From Caenorhabditis remanei (lineage: Eukaryota; Nematoda; Chromadorea; Rhabditida; Rhabditidae), in contig NC_071332.1 in the NCBI RefSeq assembly GCF_010183535.1, positions 17,236,001 to 17,300,000 of the forward strand: a stretch of DNA of 64,000 bases. Reading direction: 5' to 3'. The notes beneath the pieces are model-generated. The model worked only from the letters and a program-made list of their open reading frames with translations, was not told the DNA's origin and did not search any database. Positions 33,853 through 43,560 of this stretch are shown one piece after another. A program made the translations under genes and the position numbers. Numbering within the stretch: position 1 is the stretch's first letter; the number at the start of each line of letters is the position of its first letter.

Positions 33853-36800
33853 CTCTCTTTCCAGGGCAGGCGCGGAAGCTAAGTCATCGCTTCACGTGCC
33901 ACAATCTGCCTTGCCACCAGACTCCTGTTATACTAACTCACACCACTGTTCTACTAATACCAATCAACTTTCCGACTCTACCCTCAACCCCGTCTCTACT
34001 GTTACTGTTTCTACTCATCCCACTGTTGTTTCATCAAAAACATTAATATCTACTGAGCCGACCCCGAGTGAAAACCAAGAGTTTCTCGACTTTCTATCCC
34101 AAACCACTCATCATGTCAATCATGTTGCCACAGCAAAATATGACGAATCCGATAGAGACTATAAGCTACCATTTCTGTGCTTGCACAGCCACGAAGGCAA
34201 GCCCATCAGAGCTCTTGTCGATACTGGAGCAACCCTCTCAATGATCGATCATACTGCGGCAGATAGACTGGGATTTGAAAATCTTGGAACCACAAACATC
34301 ACTGTCACCGGTTTCGATTCCACTGTTACCATCTCCTCTAATGCCTACAAGGTCCCCCTTAAAAGTAAATATTCATCTACGCCCGTCACAATCAGAATAG
34401 CTGGCTCCCCTCAACTCCCACCTACTCGTTTTCGCGCTCCTCACTTGAGCAAAAAAGATCTACAATACATCCAAGAACTGAACATCCCAAAATCAGAACT
34501 CAACGCAGCCCGCAATCAATCAGGAAAACGTATTGACCTAATTCTAGGCAATGACGTCATTGCCTGGTTCAACTCTCTAGCCACCACAACCAGACACATT
34601 CTACCTTCTGGAAGGCTGATGGAAACATCTCCGTTCGGGTTCATCGTGCACCCCACTCCAGACTTGGGTCTGCTAATTCAAGCAACCCACAAACTCAACA
34701 ACACATATATTGATCAAGACGATGAGAATTACATCATGACTCTCATGGACTACTCAGATCCTGAAGATCCATTGTCGAGATTAATTGCGGAAGTGTGCCA
34801 AATGTGGAATATCCAAAATCTTGGAGCGAAATCTCCAGAGCTAGATGAGACCTTCAAAAAGGAGCAGCGTGATCTGATGGAGGAATTTAATAAAAATGCG
34901 AAATATAACGAGAAGGGAGAGTTTGAAGTTGCACTCCCACTAAACGGCAACGAAGCCAGACTAGCCAACAACTATGAGATCGCTATCAAACGACTCATCC
35001 ATCTAATTGTGACTCTCAAAAAGGGCACCAATCTTCTAAAGCAATATAATGATATCATTCAAGAGCAACTAGCGAAAGGCATCATTTCCAAAGTAACCCC
35101 ACAAATGATGGAGGAGGAAAGAAAACGAGGTCAAGTGGTATACAACATCCCTCACAGAGGAGTTGTAAAACTATCATCCATGACCACAAAACTCCGTATT
35201 GTGTACGATGCGTCGAGTCACAAAAGAGACCAGCTATCACTAAATGATTGCGTTTTTCCCGGTCCTTCTATCCTCCAGTCCATCTTTGGTATTCTAATTC
35301 GAGCTCGGATGTACAAGTACCTGGTGATCGCCGACATTGAGAAGGCGTTCCACCAAGTACAAATGCAAGAACAATTCCGAAGTCTAACTCGCTTTCTCTG
35401 GTTGAAAAACATCGAGCATCCCGCAACTCCGGACAATATTGAAACATACCATTTCAATAAAATCCCATTCGGACTTGCATGCAGCCCGTTCTTGTTGGCG
35501 GCGGTTATTCATCACTTTTTGAACAAAAATCCAAACAAGTTGAATGATATGACTAGAGAAAATCTCTATGTCGATAACTGTCTGTACTATACCAACGACA
35601 AGGGAGAAATCCCTGAAATAGTCAAAGCTGCCAAACAAATTTTCGATGACATGGATATGAATTTGCGAGAATTCATTGTCAACGAAGCTGAGGAGATGAT
35701 GAAAATCCCAGAAAAAGATAGAGCGGCATCCCTCTCTGTAAAAGTCCTCGGATACCTTTGGAGTTCCAAGGAAGATACCTGGACTATCAAAATTGCTAAA
35801 CTTGAAGAATCCCACCCCACGAAGAGACAAGTAGCATCCCGCTTAGCGGAAACATTCGACCCTCTTGGTCTGGTAACACCCATTCTCGTAGCGTTCAAAA
35901 GACTAATGCAAAATTGCTGGCTAGACGGAGTTAAGTGGAATGAGCCACTACCGCCACAGCTACTGTCCGAATGGCGCAAAGTCCAGGAACAGTTTAAAGA
36001 TGAAGAGATAGTAGTCCCACGAGAACTAACGTCTGCTTACAACTACAGCAGTGTACGCCTGATGGTATTCTCTGACGCATCTAAAGACATGATGGCCGCT
36101 TCAGTGTATGCTCTATACACTTTCGAAGACAAGCATCCCACTGTCTCCCTCATCTGTAGCAAAAATAAAATCCGACCATCTAAGAACGAGAAACGGACCA
36201 TTCCCAAGTTGGAACTCATGGCAATCGAAATCGCTACGAATCTTGCCGTCGCCACCGTCAATGAAATTCGTCTACCAATCACAGAAGTCTGTTTCTTCAC
36301 TGACTCTGCCTGTGCTCTGTTCTGGATTCTGACTAAAAAGCTCACGAGACCGTTCGTAGCCAATCGTGTTGAAGCAATTCACACGAATAAAGATACACTG
36401 ACTAAACAGAATATCGAGGAGGTCAACATACGGCATTGTCCCACTAAAGATAATCCAGCAGACCTCGCCACACGAGGAATGAGCACTACAGAACTACAGA
36501 GCAGCCCACTATGGTTCCATGGACCAGCGTTTTTGAAAACAGACAGAAGTGAATGGCCAACCAAGATTGAAGGCGTCAGCCAAAACATCAAAGAATTTCA
36601 AGATCTCGTATTCTCAGAAGTAGTAGATCCAACTACTAAAAGGAAGAAAAAGAGCATGCTCCCTATTCCCACTCCTACTATACCTTCTGAAACTGAGACT
36701 ATTATGACGACATCCCACGATGACAAGTTCCAGTCGATTGTACCGTATACTAAGACCAACTCGATGCGAAAGCTTGTCTCATCCATGCACTCTGTCATGA

Positions 36801-38719
36801 AATTTCTTGTGCAGATCAACCCACATCGTGAATGGCAAAGTCATATCATGAAAGAGTACGTCCGCTGCACAGGAGTACCATCTACAGCTAGACGAAATCT
36901 AGCTAGAACATTCGTGATTCAGCAACACTATCTGGAATGCAAAAGTCTGGGATACTCGTTTCCACGAGACCTTAACGAATACTATGACCAAGACGGACTA
37001 TACCGCTATAAGAGACAAGTCAGATCGAACGTACTCCCACTGGAAGCTAGAGAACCAATTCTCATTCATTCCAAACATCCACTAGCCGAACTGATAATCC
37101 GAGAGACTCATGAAATAAATGGTCATCTCCCAGAATCGTACACTATCAGCGCAGCCCGCACCAAATACTGGGTCCTACACGACCGTCAGGTTGCGGGTAA
37201 AGTTATCGCAAACTGTGTCCAGTGCAAAAAAGTAAATGGATTACCATTTGCATACCCACACTCTCAAGCACTCCCACAATTCCGAACGGAACCATCTACA
37301 CCGTTCGAACATTCTGGAATCGATTATCTCGGACCAATCATGTACACTCGAGACGACGGCTCTTTGAGCAAAGCATTCATTCTTATCTACACGTGTCTTG
37401 TTACCCGTGGAGCCCGCTTAGAGATTATCCCTGACGGAACAGTCGAAAGATATCTCGAAGCAATGTCCATCGTATTCTCGCGTTCCGGTGTCCCGAAAAC
37501 CATCTATTCTGATAACGCCAAGACATTCCAACTTGGTGAAAAAATCATCAATGAAGACATTGCGGGAGATAAAGCATCGGAATCCTTGACAAGCTTTCTA
37601 GCAAATCATGAGATCGACTTCATCTACATCACACCCCTTGCCCCATGGCAAGGGGGCGTCTACGAACGCATCGTCAAATTGGTGAAACATCAATTGATGA
37701 AAGAGATTGGAGACTTGAATCTGGACTTCCAAGGCTTACGGCGAGTATTGGCAGGTGTAGAAGCGATGATCAATAGCCGCCCACTGACACCACATCCGAA
37801 AAGACCGAATGACATGGTGGCTCTACGCCCCATTGATTTCCAGTTACCGGCAGCCCTCATTGACCTTCCATTCAATACTAAACCGTTTGACCCCACTCAG
37901 TCTAAAACGGAGCAGAGAACTCGAGCCCACCTCGATCAGTACGAAAACGTACTGGAGAGACTGTGGAAAGGTTGGTCACTCGGATATCTACTTCATTTGA
38001 GAGAATCCAAGCATAAAAACAAGAGGTGCTCCAGCATACAACCAAAAGTTGGTCAGGTGGTGATCATCAACACGAATCTTGTCCGTCGCCAGAAATGGCC
38101 ACTTGGTCTCATAGTCAAAATCTGTGAAAGTAAATCTGGAGAAATCAGATCTGTTATCGTGAAATGTAAAGGAAAACTCTACAAACGTGCTGTCTGTCAA
38201 TTGATCCCACTCGAGATCGAGACACTTGACAACGAAAATTGTCCAAAAGATCAAAAAGATACGGAGGCAGACCCACGGTATAAATCAAAACCAATACCTC
38301 CATCACCCGCAATTTTCGACATTCCCAATGCACGATACTCACCCAGTTACTTTACAAACAGCAATGACGCATCCCACCCAGACGCAGTCCCACACACTGC
38401 TGAATTACCAATTATTGGTGAAAAAGTCGTAGACGAGGAAGAAATTGACTACGATCTACAAGATCTGGAACAAGAAGACGATGATTCAGTGATCAGTTAT
38501 CAAGATCCAAACGCTTCCCTAGCCCACAGACTTGATATCATTCAACAACCGATCCTGCACCCACATCGAACTCGGGAGTACCTTCCACGGAAGGCTAAAG
38601 CCCCATACGTAAATTATGTGCATCATGTGGCAACTCATCATCTGTCTTTCTCTGGGCCCCCGGAGTGTTGTCAGTTTGACACCTCTAGAATTCAACCTGC
38701 CAACTTAACGGCCCCATAA
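33638..38719 (+). CDS. BEL/Pao pol (protease, RT, RNase H, integrase)
   Basis: Open frame of 1693 codons; true translation probably begins near the gag stop. Order: DUF1758 aspartic protease (ALVDTGATLSMID at ~190), reverse transcriptase (RIVYDASSH, VIADIEKAFHQV, and LYVDNCLYY where YVDD is usual), RNase H (FSDASKD, KLELMAIE, FFTDSAC, DNPADLATRG), integrase (zinc site H..H..CVQC, then HSGIDYLGPI, YSDNAKTF, WQGGVYERIVK: D, D, E), then DUF5641 (GQVVIINTN, RRQKWPLGLI). gag is in frame 1 and pol in frame 2, so expression needs a +1 shift or splicing: CTCTTTCCAG follows the gag stop at ~33855-33864. The last 17 codons and stop lie in the 3' LTR. Confidence 0.93.
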   Translation: MSYVPASPTILKLATQDSCAATAEDATTWEHAHRKNSTEIWPTSHPGLDQSSERRLRKKNSFVPTHEPHLNNSLSRAGAEAKSSLHVPQSALPPDSCYTNSHHCSTNTNQLSDSTLNPVSTVTVSTHPTVVSSKTLISTEPTPSENQEFLDFLSQTTHHVNHVATAKYDESDRDYKLPFLCLHSHEGKPIRALVDTGATLSMIDHTAADRLGFENLGTTNITVTGFDSTVTISSNAYKVPLKSKYSSTPVTIRIAGSPQLPPTRFRAPHLSKKDLQYIQELNIPKSELNAARNQSGKRIDLILGNDVIAWFNSLATTTRHILPSGRLMETSPFGFIVHPTPDLGLLIQATHKLNNTYIDQDDENYIMTLMDYSDPEDPLSRLIAEVCQMWNIQNLGAKSPELDETFKKEQRDLMEEFNKNAKYNEKGEFEVALPLNGNEARLANNYEIAIKRLIHLIVTLKKGTNLLKQYNDIIQEQLAKGIISKVTPQMMEEERKRGQVVYNIPHRGVVKLSSMTTKLRIVYDASSHKRDQLSLNDCVFPGPSILQSIFGILIRARMYKYLVIADIEKAFHQVQMQEQFRSLTRFLWLKNIEHPATPDNIETYHFNKIPFGLACSPFLLAAVIHHFLNKNPNKLNDMTRENLYVDNCLYYTNDKGEIPEIVKAAKQIFDDMDMNLREFIVNEAEEMMKIPEKDRAASLSVKVLGYLWSSKEDTWTIKIAKLEESHPTKRQVASRLAETFDPLGLVTPILVAFKRLMQNCWLDGVKWNEPLPPQLLSEWRKVQEQFKDEEIVVPRELTSAYNYSSVRLMVFSDASKDMMAASVYALYTFEDKHPTVSLICSKNKIRPSKNEKRTIPKLELMAIEIATNLAVATVNEIRLPITEVCFFTDSACALFWILTKKLTRPFVANRVEAIHTNKDTLTKQNIEEVNIRHCPTKDNPADLATRGMSTTELQSSPLWFHGPAFLKTDRSEWPTKIEGVSQNIKEFQDLVFSEVVDPTTKRKKKSMLPIPTPTIPSETETIMTTSHDDKFQSIVPYTKTNSMRKLVSSMHSVMKFLVQINPHREWQSHIMKEYVRCTGVPSTARRNLARTFVIQQHYLECKSLGYSFPRDLNEYYDQDGLYRYKRQVRSNVLPLEAREPILIHSKHPLAELIIRETHEINGHLPESYTISAARTKYWVLHDRQVAGKVIANCVQCKKVNGLPFAYPHSQALPQFRTEPSTPFEHSGIDYLGPIMYTRDDGSLSKAFILIYTCLVTRGARLEIIPDGTVERYLEAMSIVFSRSGVPKTIYSDNAKTFQLGEKIINEDIAGDKASESLTSFLANHEIDFIYITPLAPWQGGVYERIVKLVKHQLMKEIGDLNLDFQGLRRVLAGVEAMINSRPLTPHPKRPNDMVALRPIDFQLPAALIDLPFNTKPFDPTQSKTEQRTRAHLDQYENVLERLWKGWSLGYLLHLRESKHKNKRCSSIQPKVGQVVIINTNLVRRQKWPLGLIVKICESKSGEIRSVIVKCKGKLYKRAVCQLIPLEIETLDNENCPKDQKDTEADPRYKSKPIPPSPAIFDIPNARYSPSYFTNSNDASHPDAVPHTAELPIIGEKVVDEEEIDYDLQDLEQEDDDSVISYQDPNASLAHRLDIIQQPILHPHRTREYLPRKAKAPYVNYVHHVATHHLSFSGPPECCQFDTSRIQPANLTAP

Positions 38720-39456
38720 TTCCGGGTCACACTGATTTTCCCCGCAAAATCCCCCGAAATTATAGTTCCAACTCATCTAGTCATTTATCTCTCTTTTTCT
38801 ACTTCATTTCCCCTTTTTGTTCTACTCAAAACGATCAACTCTACCTAATTCTACTAATTTATTGCCGCGCCTCATTATTTAAACGGCGCGCGCTTTTGTC
38901 TACAGTATCCCGTTCGTCGCGGGAGTTAGATGTGCAGGCGGCGCCCAGCCTTTTTAGGCCAACGCCCGCCGCCTACTGACTCGCCTCGCCACCGCACTAC
39001 TACTACTTTTTACGCCAGGTTGCGGTCCGTTGGTGACGGATTTTTCCCCTATTTTTCCCTTTTATTTATTCCCTTTTATCTGTTCTCCTTCCCCTCTTTT
39101 CCCCTCTTAAACCGCTCTACAATCATCTACAAACCTCTACAAACTCTACGAAAACTCTACAAAACAGGTTTTGCCTGACAGGAAGGAGAACCGAAAGGTT
39201 TCCTCGCATCCCACAAGGGAGCGAGGTTTTACTCCTACACATTTTGCTCCACGGTTCCTGTCGCTGGTTTTTCCCTTTCTCATGTCCCTTTCTTTCTTCT
39301 AATAAACGGGTCATTGAGAAATTGTGTACTGTTTTGTCGTCTGCATAGCTTATCCGAAGGTTCTGCGGAACCGGGTCTCATACGGCGCATACAGGGGGTC
39401 TCCCTGGGTTATGACTGTGTCCTGGTCTTCGACTGGACCTACAGGCATTGTCAACA
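38666..39456 (+). repeat. 3' LTR
   Basis: 791 bp, same as the 5' LTR by eye. The bases just before it (GGGCCCCCGGAG) make only a very short purine run, so the polypurine tract is weak or unusual. Contains one GCATCCCAC at 39206-39214. Confidence 0.95.
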
Positions 39457-39572
39457 CTAATCATTCCGACGAAATAAAAACCAGTACTGAGCACATTTTC
39501 TCCACAACTGTCTTCAGCTGAACCTTTGTCGAAAACAATGGGTTTAACTGTCGTCGTGGGCTTCTTAGACAT
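39457..39572 (-). pseudogene. Class B receptor B6, 5' part of exon 1
   Basis: ATG at 39572, MSKKPTTTVKPIVFDKG..., a Thr/Lys-rich N-terminus like B5 (MAKRTTTTTTT) and B7 (MAKKLATTP). It reads into the LTR boundary after FYFVGMIS. The rest of exon 1 is at 24665-24566, on the other side of the BEL insertion. Confidence 0.85.
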
Positions 39573-39800
39573 TTTTGGTGAAAAAAATAAAAAGTGGTGT
39601 TGGAAAATCGAGGGACTTGAGAATGTTTATTTACATTTTAATAATAAATTGCTGGTTTCAAACTTCAGAAATTTTATGTGATAATTTATTCTCATAATAA
39701 TAGAAGCAAATGTTGAAGTTGGCGCTAAAATGCAAAATTCAAAATGTTAAAATAAGTTCGAAGTCAATAAAAATTTTAGATATACATGGATGTATACATC
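39573..39800. other. Short spacer upstream of B6 / downstream of C3
   Basis: AT-rich; includes the presumed B6 promoter and the C3 3' flank. Nothing else seen. Confidence 0.4.
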
Positions 39801-40875
39801 TCATAGTTTAACGATAGAATTCGCATATGTAGAAGTTACTGATGACACTGGTTTCTTGCAAAAAAATATTTCAAACATTGTCTGTCGATAAGCTTTATGA
39901 ACCCATAACATGGTAAGAGTCGACCAGATTCCATGAGTATTCAGCAATATCATTGAAAAGTTCGACCACATCATATCAACATAGGTCAATCCAGCAGACA
40001 CCTGTATATAAATGCAGGGAGAAATTACAGCCATGAGTGGGATGGCAGCTTGGATACACAGCGCCTTGAAAAACTTCCTCTGCATTTGTAGAGTTCTTGT
40101 GGATAGTGTTTTGGATTTGAATAAATAGACGAATGTATTATAAAGGAAATATCCGGCTTGACTTCCAGAAAATAGAAGGTATCCTGCTAGAGATGCAACC
40201 AGAATAGTTGTATCGGTAGTCAGCATGAAGAATCCCGGTTTCTCGACGAATGTAGGTGGGAGACACGGAATTTTTTGACGGAAAATCAGTTTTGATTCTT
40301 CCACGTTCGGAGTTGTTAGAAACGCAGGAAGTATACAAACAAAAACTATAGAATAGTTAACTGAAAAATAAATTACACGTTTTCTAAACCGTGCTATTGT
40401 GTCAGCGTCCCGGCGGACTATTCGGTTGTAACGGTCTTCAAAAAAAGTCATGAGCACACAGCCAAGAACTGAAATGAAAGTTTTTTCGCAATTTTCATCA
40501 TAGCAAACTCACAGCAGATAGATGTTATTCCAATGTATGCCAATACTGATGTTGGTACTCTCAAATATAATATAAAACCTAATGGGTAACCTGAAGAAGC
40601 AGGATAAACAATATATGGTATAATTAATATATTGAATAATAAATCAAACCAAGAACATCTAAAGTTCAAAAAAAACTTTCACTTTTAAATTAGCTAGCTT
40701 ACGTCAAATGTAACAGCAACATAATGAATTTAACTTTTTCCATTGACTGTGGAGTCTTGTACCAGATAATATAAGTTCCAAATATATTAAGTGGAACTTG
40801 AATAATGGATAAAAGATGTGACGCAAGCGCATAAAATTCTTCAGATTCAAAATAGCTGTTTCGCCAGGTACACAT
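39801..40875 (-). CDS. Srh-class seven-TM receptor C3
   Basis: Exons (minus): 40875-40703, 40658-40513, 40468-39801, giving 328 aa, the usual Srh length. Features typical of serpentine receptor class H: PASSGYPLGFILYLRVPTS after the third segment, FFEDRYNRIV in the second loop, RTLQMQRKFFKALCIQAAIP leading into the sixth segment, and LLNTHGIWSTLTMLWVHKAY in the seventh. Start MCTWRNSYFESEEFYALASH is standard for the class. All splice phases close. Role: candidate odorant/pheromone receptor in amphid neurons, by family. Confidence 0.92.
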
Positions 40876-41215
40876 TGTGACTGAAAGGAAGTTGCCTCAA
40901 AAAAATTACGACGGAAAATCGAAAAATTTTCAGCTGTCCTAGCGGCTACAAAGAGTGGTTTCTAAGAATTCAAAACATGACAGGTTTCAGCTTCTGACTG
41001 ACGTGATCATTGTTCCTATGCGACACGTTGAAACCATTTCAAAATCTTTTGGGGTCTTACAGCGATTGGCTCTTTGTGCTCAACTCTGATTAGGATGCTC
41101 TGATTTCAAAAACTGTCAAAGCGTTTTCATTTTTAGTCTATTCAAGGACTCATAAAAATAGCTCTTAAAAAGAAAAAAACCAAAAACAACATTAGAAGTT
41201 TATTAAATTAGAAAC
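40876..41215. other. Intergenic between C3 and B7
   Basis: No gene or repeat recognised. Confidence 0.4.
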
Positions 41216-42704
41216 TTAAACTTTCAATGGAATATTTTGAATTTCCGGAGCGACAATATTCGGGTTCGCTCGGATCTCAGTGATTTCAATAATAACTGGC
41301 ACCAGGAAGAAGTCGATGGAGACGAAAAGAGTGGATGTCTGAAACACCCAAAATTCCGATTTTTCTCATCGGTGTAACTAACCAGAGTGATTTGAAAATT
41401 AGCAATGTAGCTAATGAAGCAAATGACACCGAGGACCTGGAAAAGTTACAGTATTAAAAATAGAAAAAAGATGCGGCTCACCAATTTGACAGCTCCCATC
41501 CATTTAGTATGAGTGGCAATGACTTGTTCCGAGTGGCTAGTAGCGGGCTCTTTGATAGAAAACTGGAAGAGCATTCCGATAAAAAGAAGGATTTGGTGGG
41601 AGGCGTAGATGATCTGAAAACAAATTTGGAGCATTTTTTGAGCATTTTTGAGCAACTCTGCGGAAACTCACCATGTAATACATCACAATAGTGTTGATCA
41701 TGAAGTATTGTTCAGCCATCATCACAGCAATCACAAACCAAATTCCACATCCAAGATCCCTAGCGATAACTACCAGGAATACCACAACCATCAGAATAAT
41801 CACATTCTTTCTTGACAAGCTTCTACGGAACTCTGCTGGTTGGCGACTATTGATGAACCGATGAATAGAGATGATAGCCACCGCTAATTGATACATTGAA
41901 GTGTACCAGACGATTGCAAGGGTAAGAATCGAGCACATGTTCAGGGAAAAAGCGGCGGTGCTGGAAATACATATAGTTGCAAACCGGGCCGAAACGGGCC
42001 GAAACGGGCCGGCGCGTAGCCCGCTTCAAAGACTTATTAGCTGAAAATATACCAAAATGTAGATCTCGGAAAGCTATGACTGTGACCTACTACGGCGCCG
42101 ATGGCGGTATCGGTAATGTGTCGCGGGCCGGGCTAGAATGGGATTTTTGACCATTTTCCCGGCCCGCGCCACATTACCGATCCGTCATTGGGCCCGTAGT
42201 AGGTCAAAGTCATAGAGCTTGCCGAGATCTACATTTTGGTATATTTTTCAGCCCATAACATTGGATTTTCGGAGAGCTACGCGCCGGTCCTATTCGTGTT
42301 TGGTTTGCAAGCATGATTAATAACTGGTTTAGACTTACAACTGTCCGAGACCCTTCGCTATGAAAATTCCCGCGGCGATACCAAAAATGAAGAGCATCGG
42401 ATAGTTGAGCCGGATTGTACGGAAGGAGTGGGAGAGAAGCGGTAGGAACGGGCTCTGAAATCCAAATCGTGAAAATTTGAGCAATATTCCGTGCCTTAAT
42501 ACTTACCGCTCCATGTGCCGTCAGATTTTTCTTGAACGCTTTCAGATAGGACGGGAGGCAGCAAAGGAAGGTGAAACCTAGTGGTGCCAGAGTAATAACA
42601 TAGGAAACGATGAGTGTAAGTGAGAATATCTCTGTGATAGACTCCTTGGCGTACACTGAAGAGATGTAAGGATCCGGAGGAGTAGTTGCCAACTTTTTCG
42701 CCAT
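41216..42704 (-). CDS. Class B seven-TM receptor B7
   Basis: Exons (minus): 42704-42507, 42454-42339, 41960-41672, 41613-41482, 41436-41383, 41338-41216, giving 303 aa. Landmarks: CCLPSYLKAFKKN, SPFLPLLSHSFRTIR, MYQLAVAIISIHRFINSR, LSRKNVIILMVVV, IATHTKWMGAVKL, SIDFFLVPVIIEITEI. The exon that is single in B1-B5 (186 nt) is split here into 132 + 54 nt at the same codon as in B6, so B6 and B7 form a subgroup. Intron 2 is enlarged by a foldback element. Confidence 0.85.
41976..42311. mobile_element. Long-arm foldback MITE in B7 intron 2
   Basis: Ends TTGCAAACCGGGCC and its inverted partner. Long arms include ATACCAAAATGTAGATCTCGG and GGTCACAGTCATAGCTTTCC-type sequence, inverted around a centre of ~30 bases near 42140 (some differences). 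The same family is at 55280-55597. Confidence 0.85.
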
Positions 42705-43560
42705 TCTGGACGAAAAAGAGGTAATTGGAGCCTTGGAGCCGCCCTATATACCTTTTTTATCACCAAAGCTCGTGAACTACACTCTTTTTCTCTCGTTTCG
42801 TTTCACTGAGCCTGAAAATATGAAGAATGAGTGAGAGTGAGAGAGAGAGAAACAGAAGGTGATGTTTCAATATCTGAGAGAACAAAGTGTGTGCGCGGAA
42901 GTTGTTAATCAAAAAAGGTTTTGGAAATGTTATGAAAATCAGACAACAGAAAAGAGAAATCAGAATCAAAAGATGAGATTCGTCAGGAACATCAATAAAC
43001 CAACTTTTGTTATGTCTACTGGCGTGCCTTCGGCGCTTTTGAACCAATTCCTGTTTTCATTTTTCAGAATAAACAACCTTCTGAAACTCTTTATACACCT
43101 TCAAGCTTTTTCAATTCAAGTGAAACTAATTTCCAATTCAAGTGAAACTAATTTGATTCTGGGAAGAGTTTATTTTCTAAAAGATGTCAACGGAAATCTT
43201 GTGCCTCAAAACTCAAGTCCCAAATACGTCAATTCCACTCTCGAATAATTTTCAAAGATATGTTGTCAAGTTTGAACGTGCGTCAGTCAGAACAGACCAA
43301 CATCTATTCTTAGCCGCTGTTTTTTTTTCAAGATCGCGCCAAAGATTGCAAGTTGACTGAGTGTAGCTATGGAGACCAGCGGATAGAAGTCTTGTTCAGA
43401 AAACATTTGAAAGGATTATTCTGAAAATGTAAAGGTTGATTATCAGCAGGTGTCCGAAGATCGGTATCAGGGATGTGCAAAAAAATTTTTGAAAAAATTT
43501 TTTTTTTATACTTTCATCTGATAGTAAACCATACGTTTAGTTACTACACACCAGAGTTGC
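42705..43560. other. Intergenic between B7 and the minisatellite
   Basis: A short GA run (42831-42852). A 129-codon open frame at 42859-43248 has no recognisable domain and probably reflects chance. No gene called. Confidence 0.4.

Larger units (their letters stand above)
24671..39456 (+). mobile_element. BEL/Pao LTR retrotransposon, full length
   Basis: 14,786 bp with two 791-bp LTRs in exact register (offset 13,995), TG...CA termini (TGTTG/CAACA), and the 5-bp target duplication CTAAT at 24666-24670 and 39457-39461. gag and pol are both open. Domain order protease, reverse transcriptase, RNase H, integrase, DUF5641 is that of BEL/Pao. I read the two LTRs side by side and saw no differences, so the insertion is recent. 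It lies antisense within exon 1 of class B receptor B6. It is long for BEL (commonly 6-10 kb) because of a 5.8-kb leader. No envelope-like gene was found. Confidence 0.97.

Noticed and set aside
31914..37896. Minus-strand ORFs opposite gag and pol
   Set aside because: Shadows of the intact sense frames.
24671..39456. Envelope gene in the BEL element
   Set aside because: pol ends inside the 3' LTR and nothing follows; the leader has no membrane-protein frame.
42859..43248. 129-codon open frame
   Set aside because: Low-complexity, no domain, no splice context and no similarity to neighbours.
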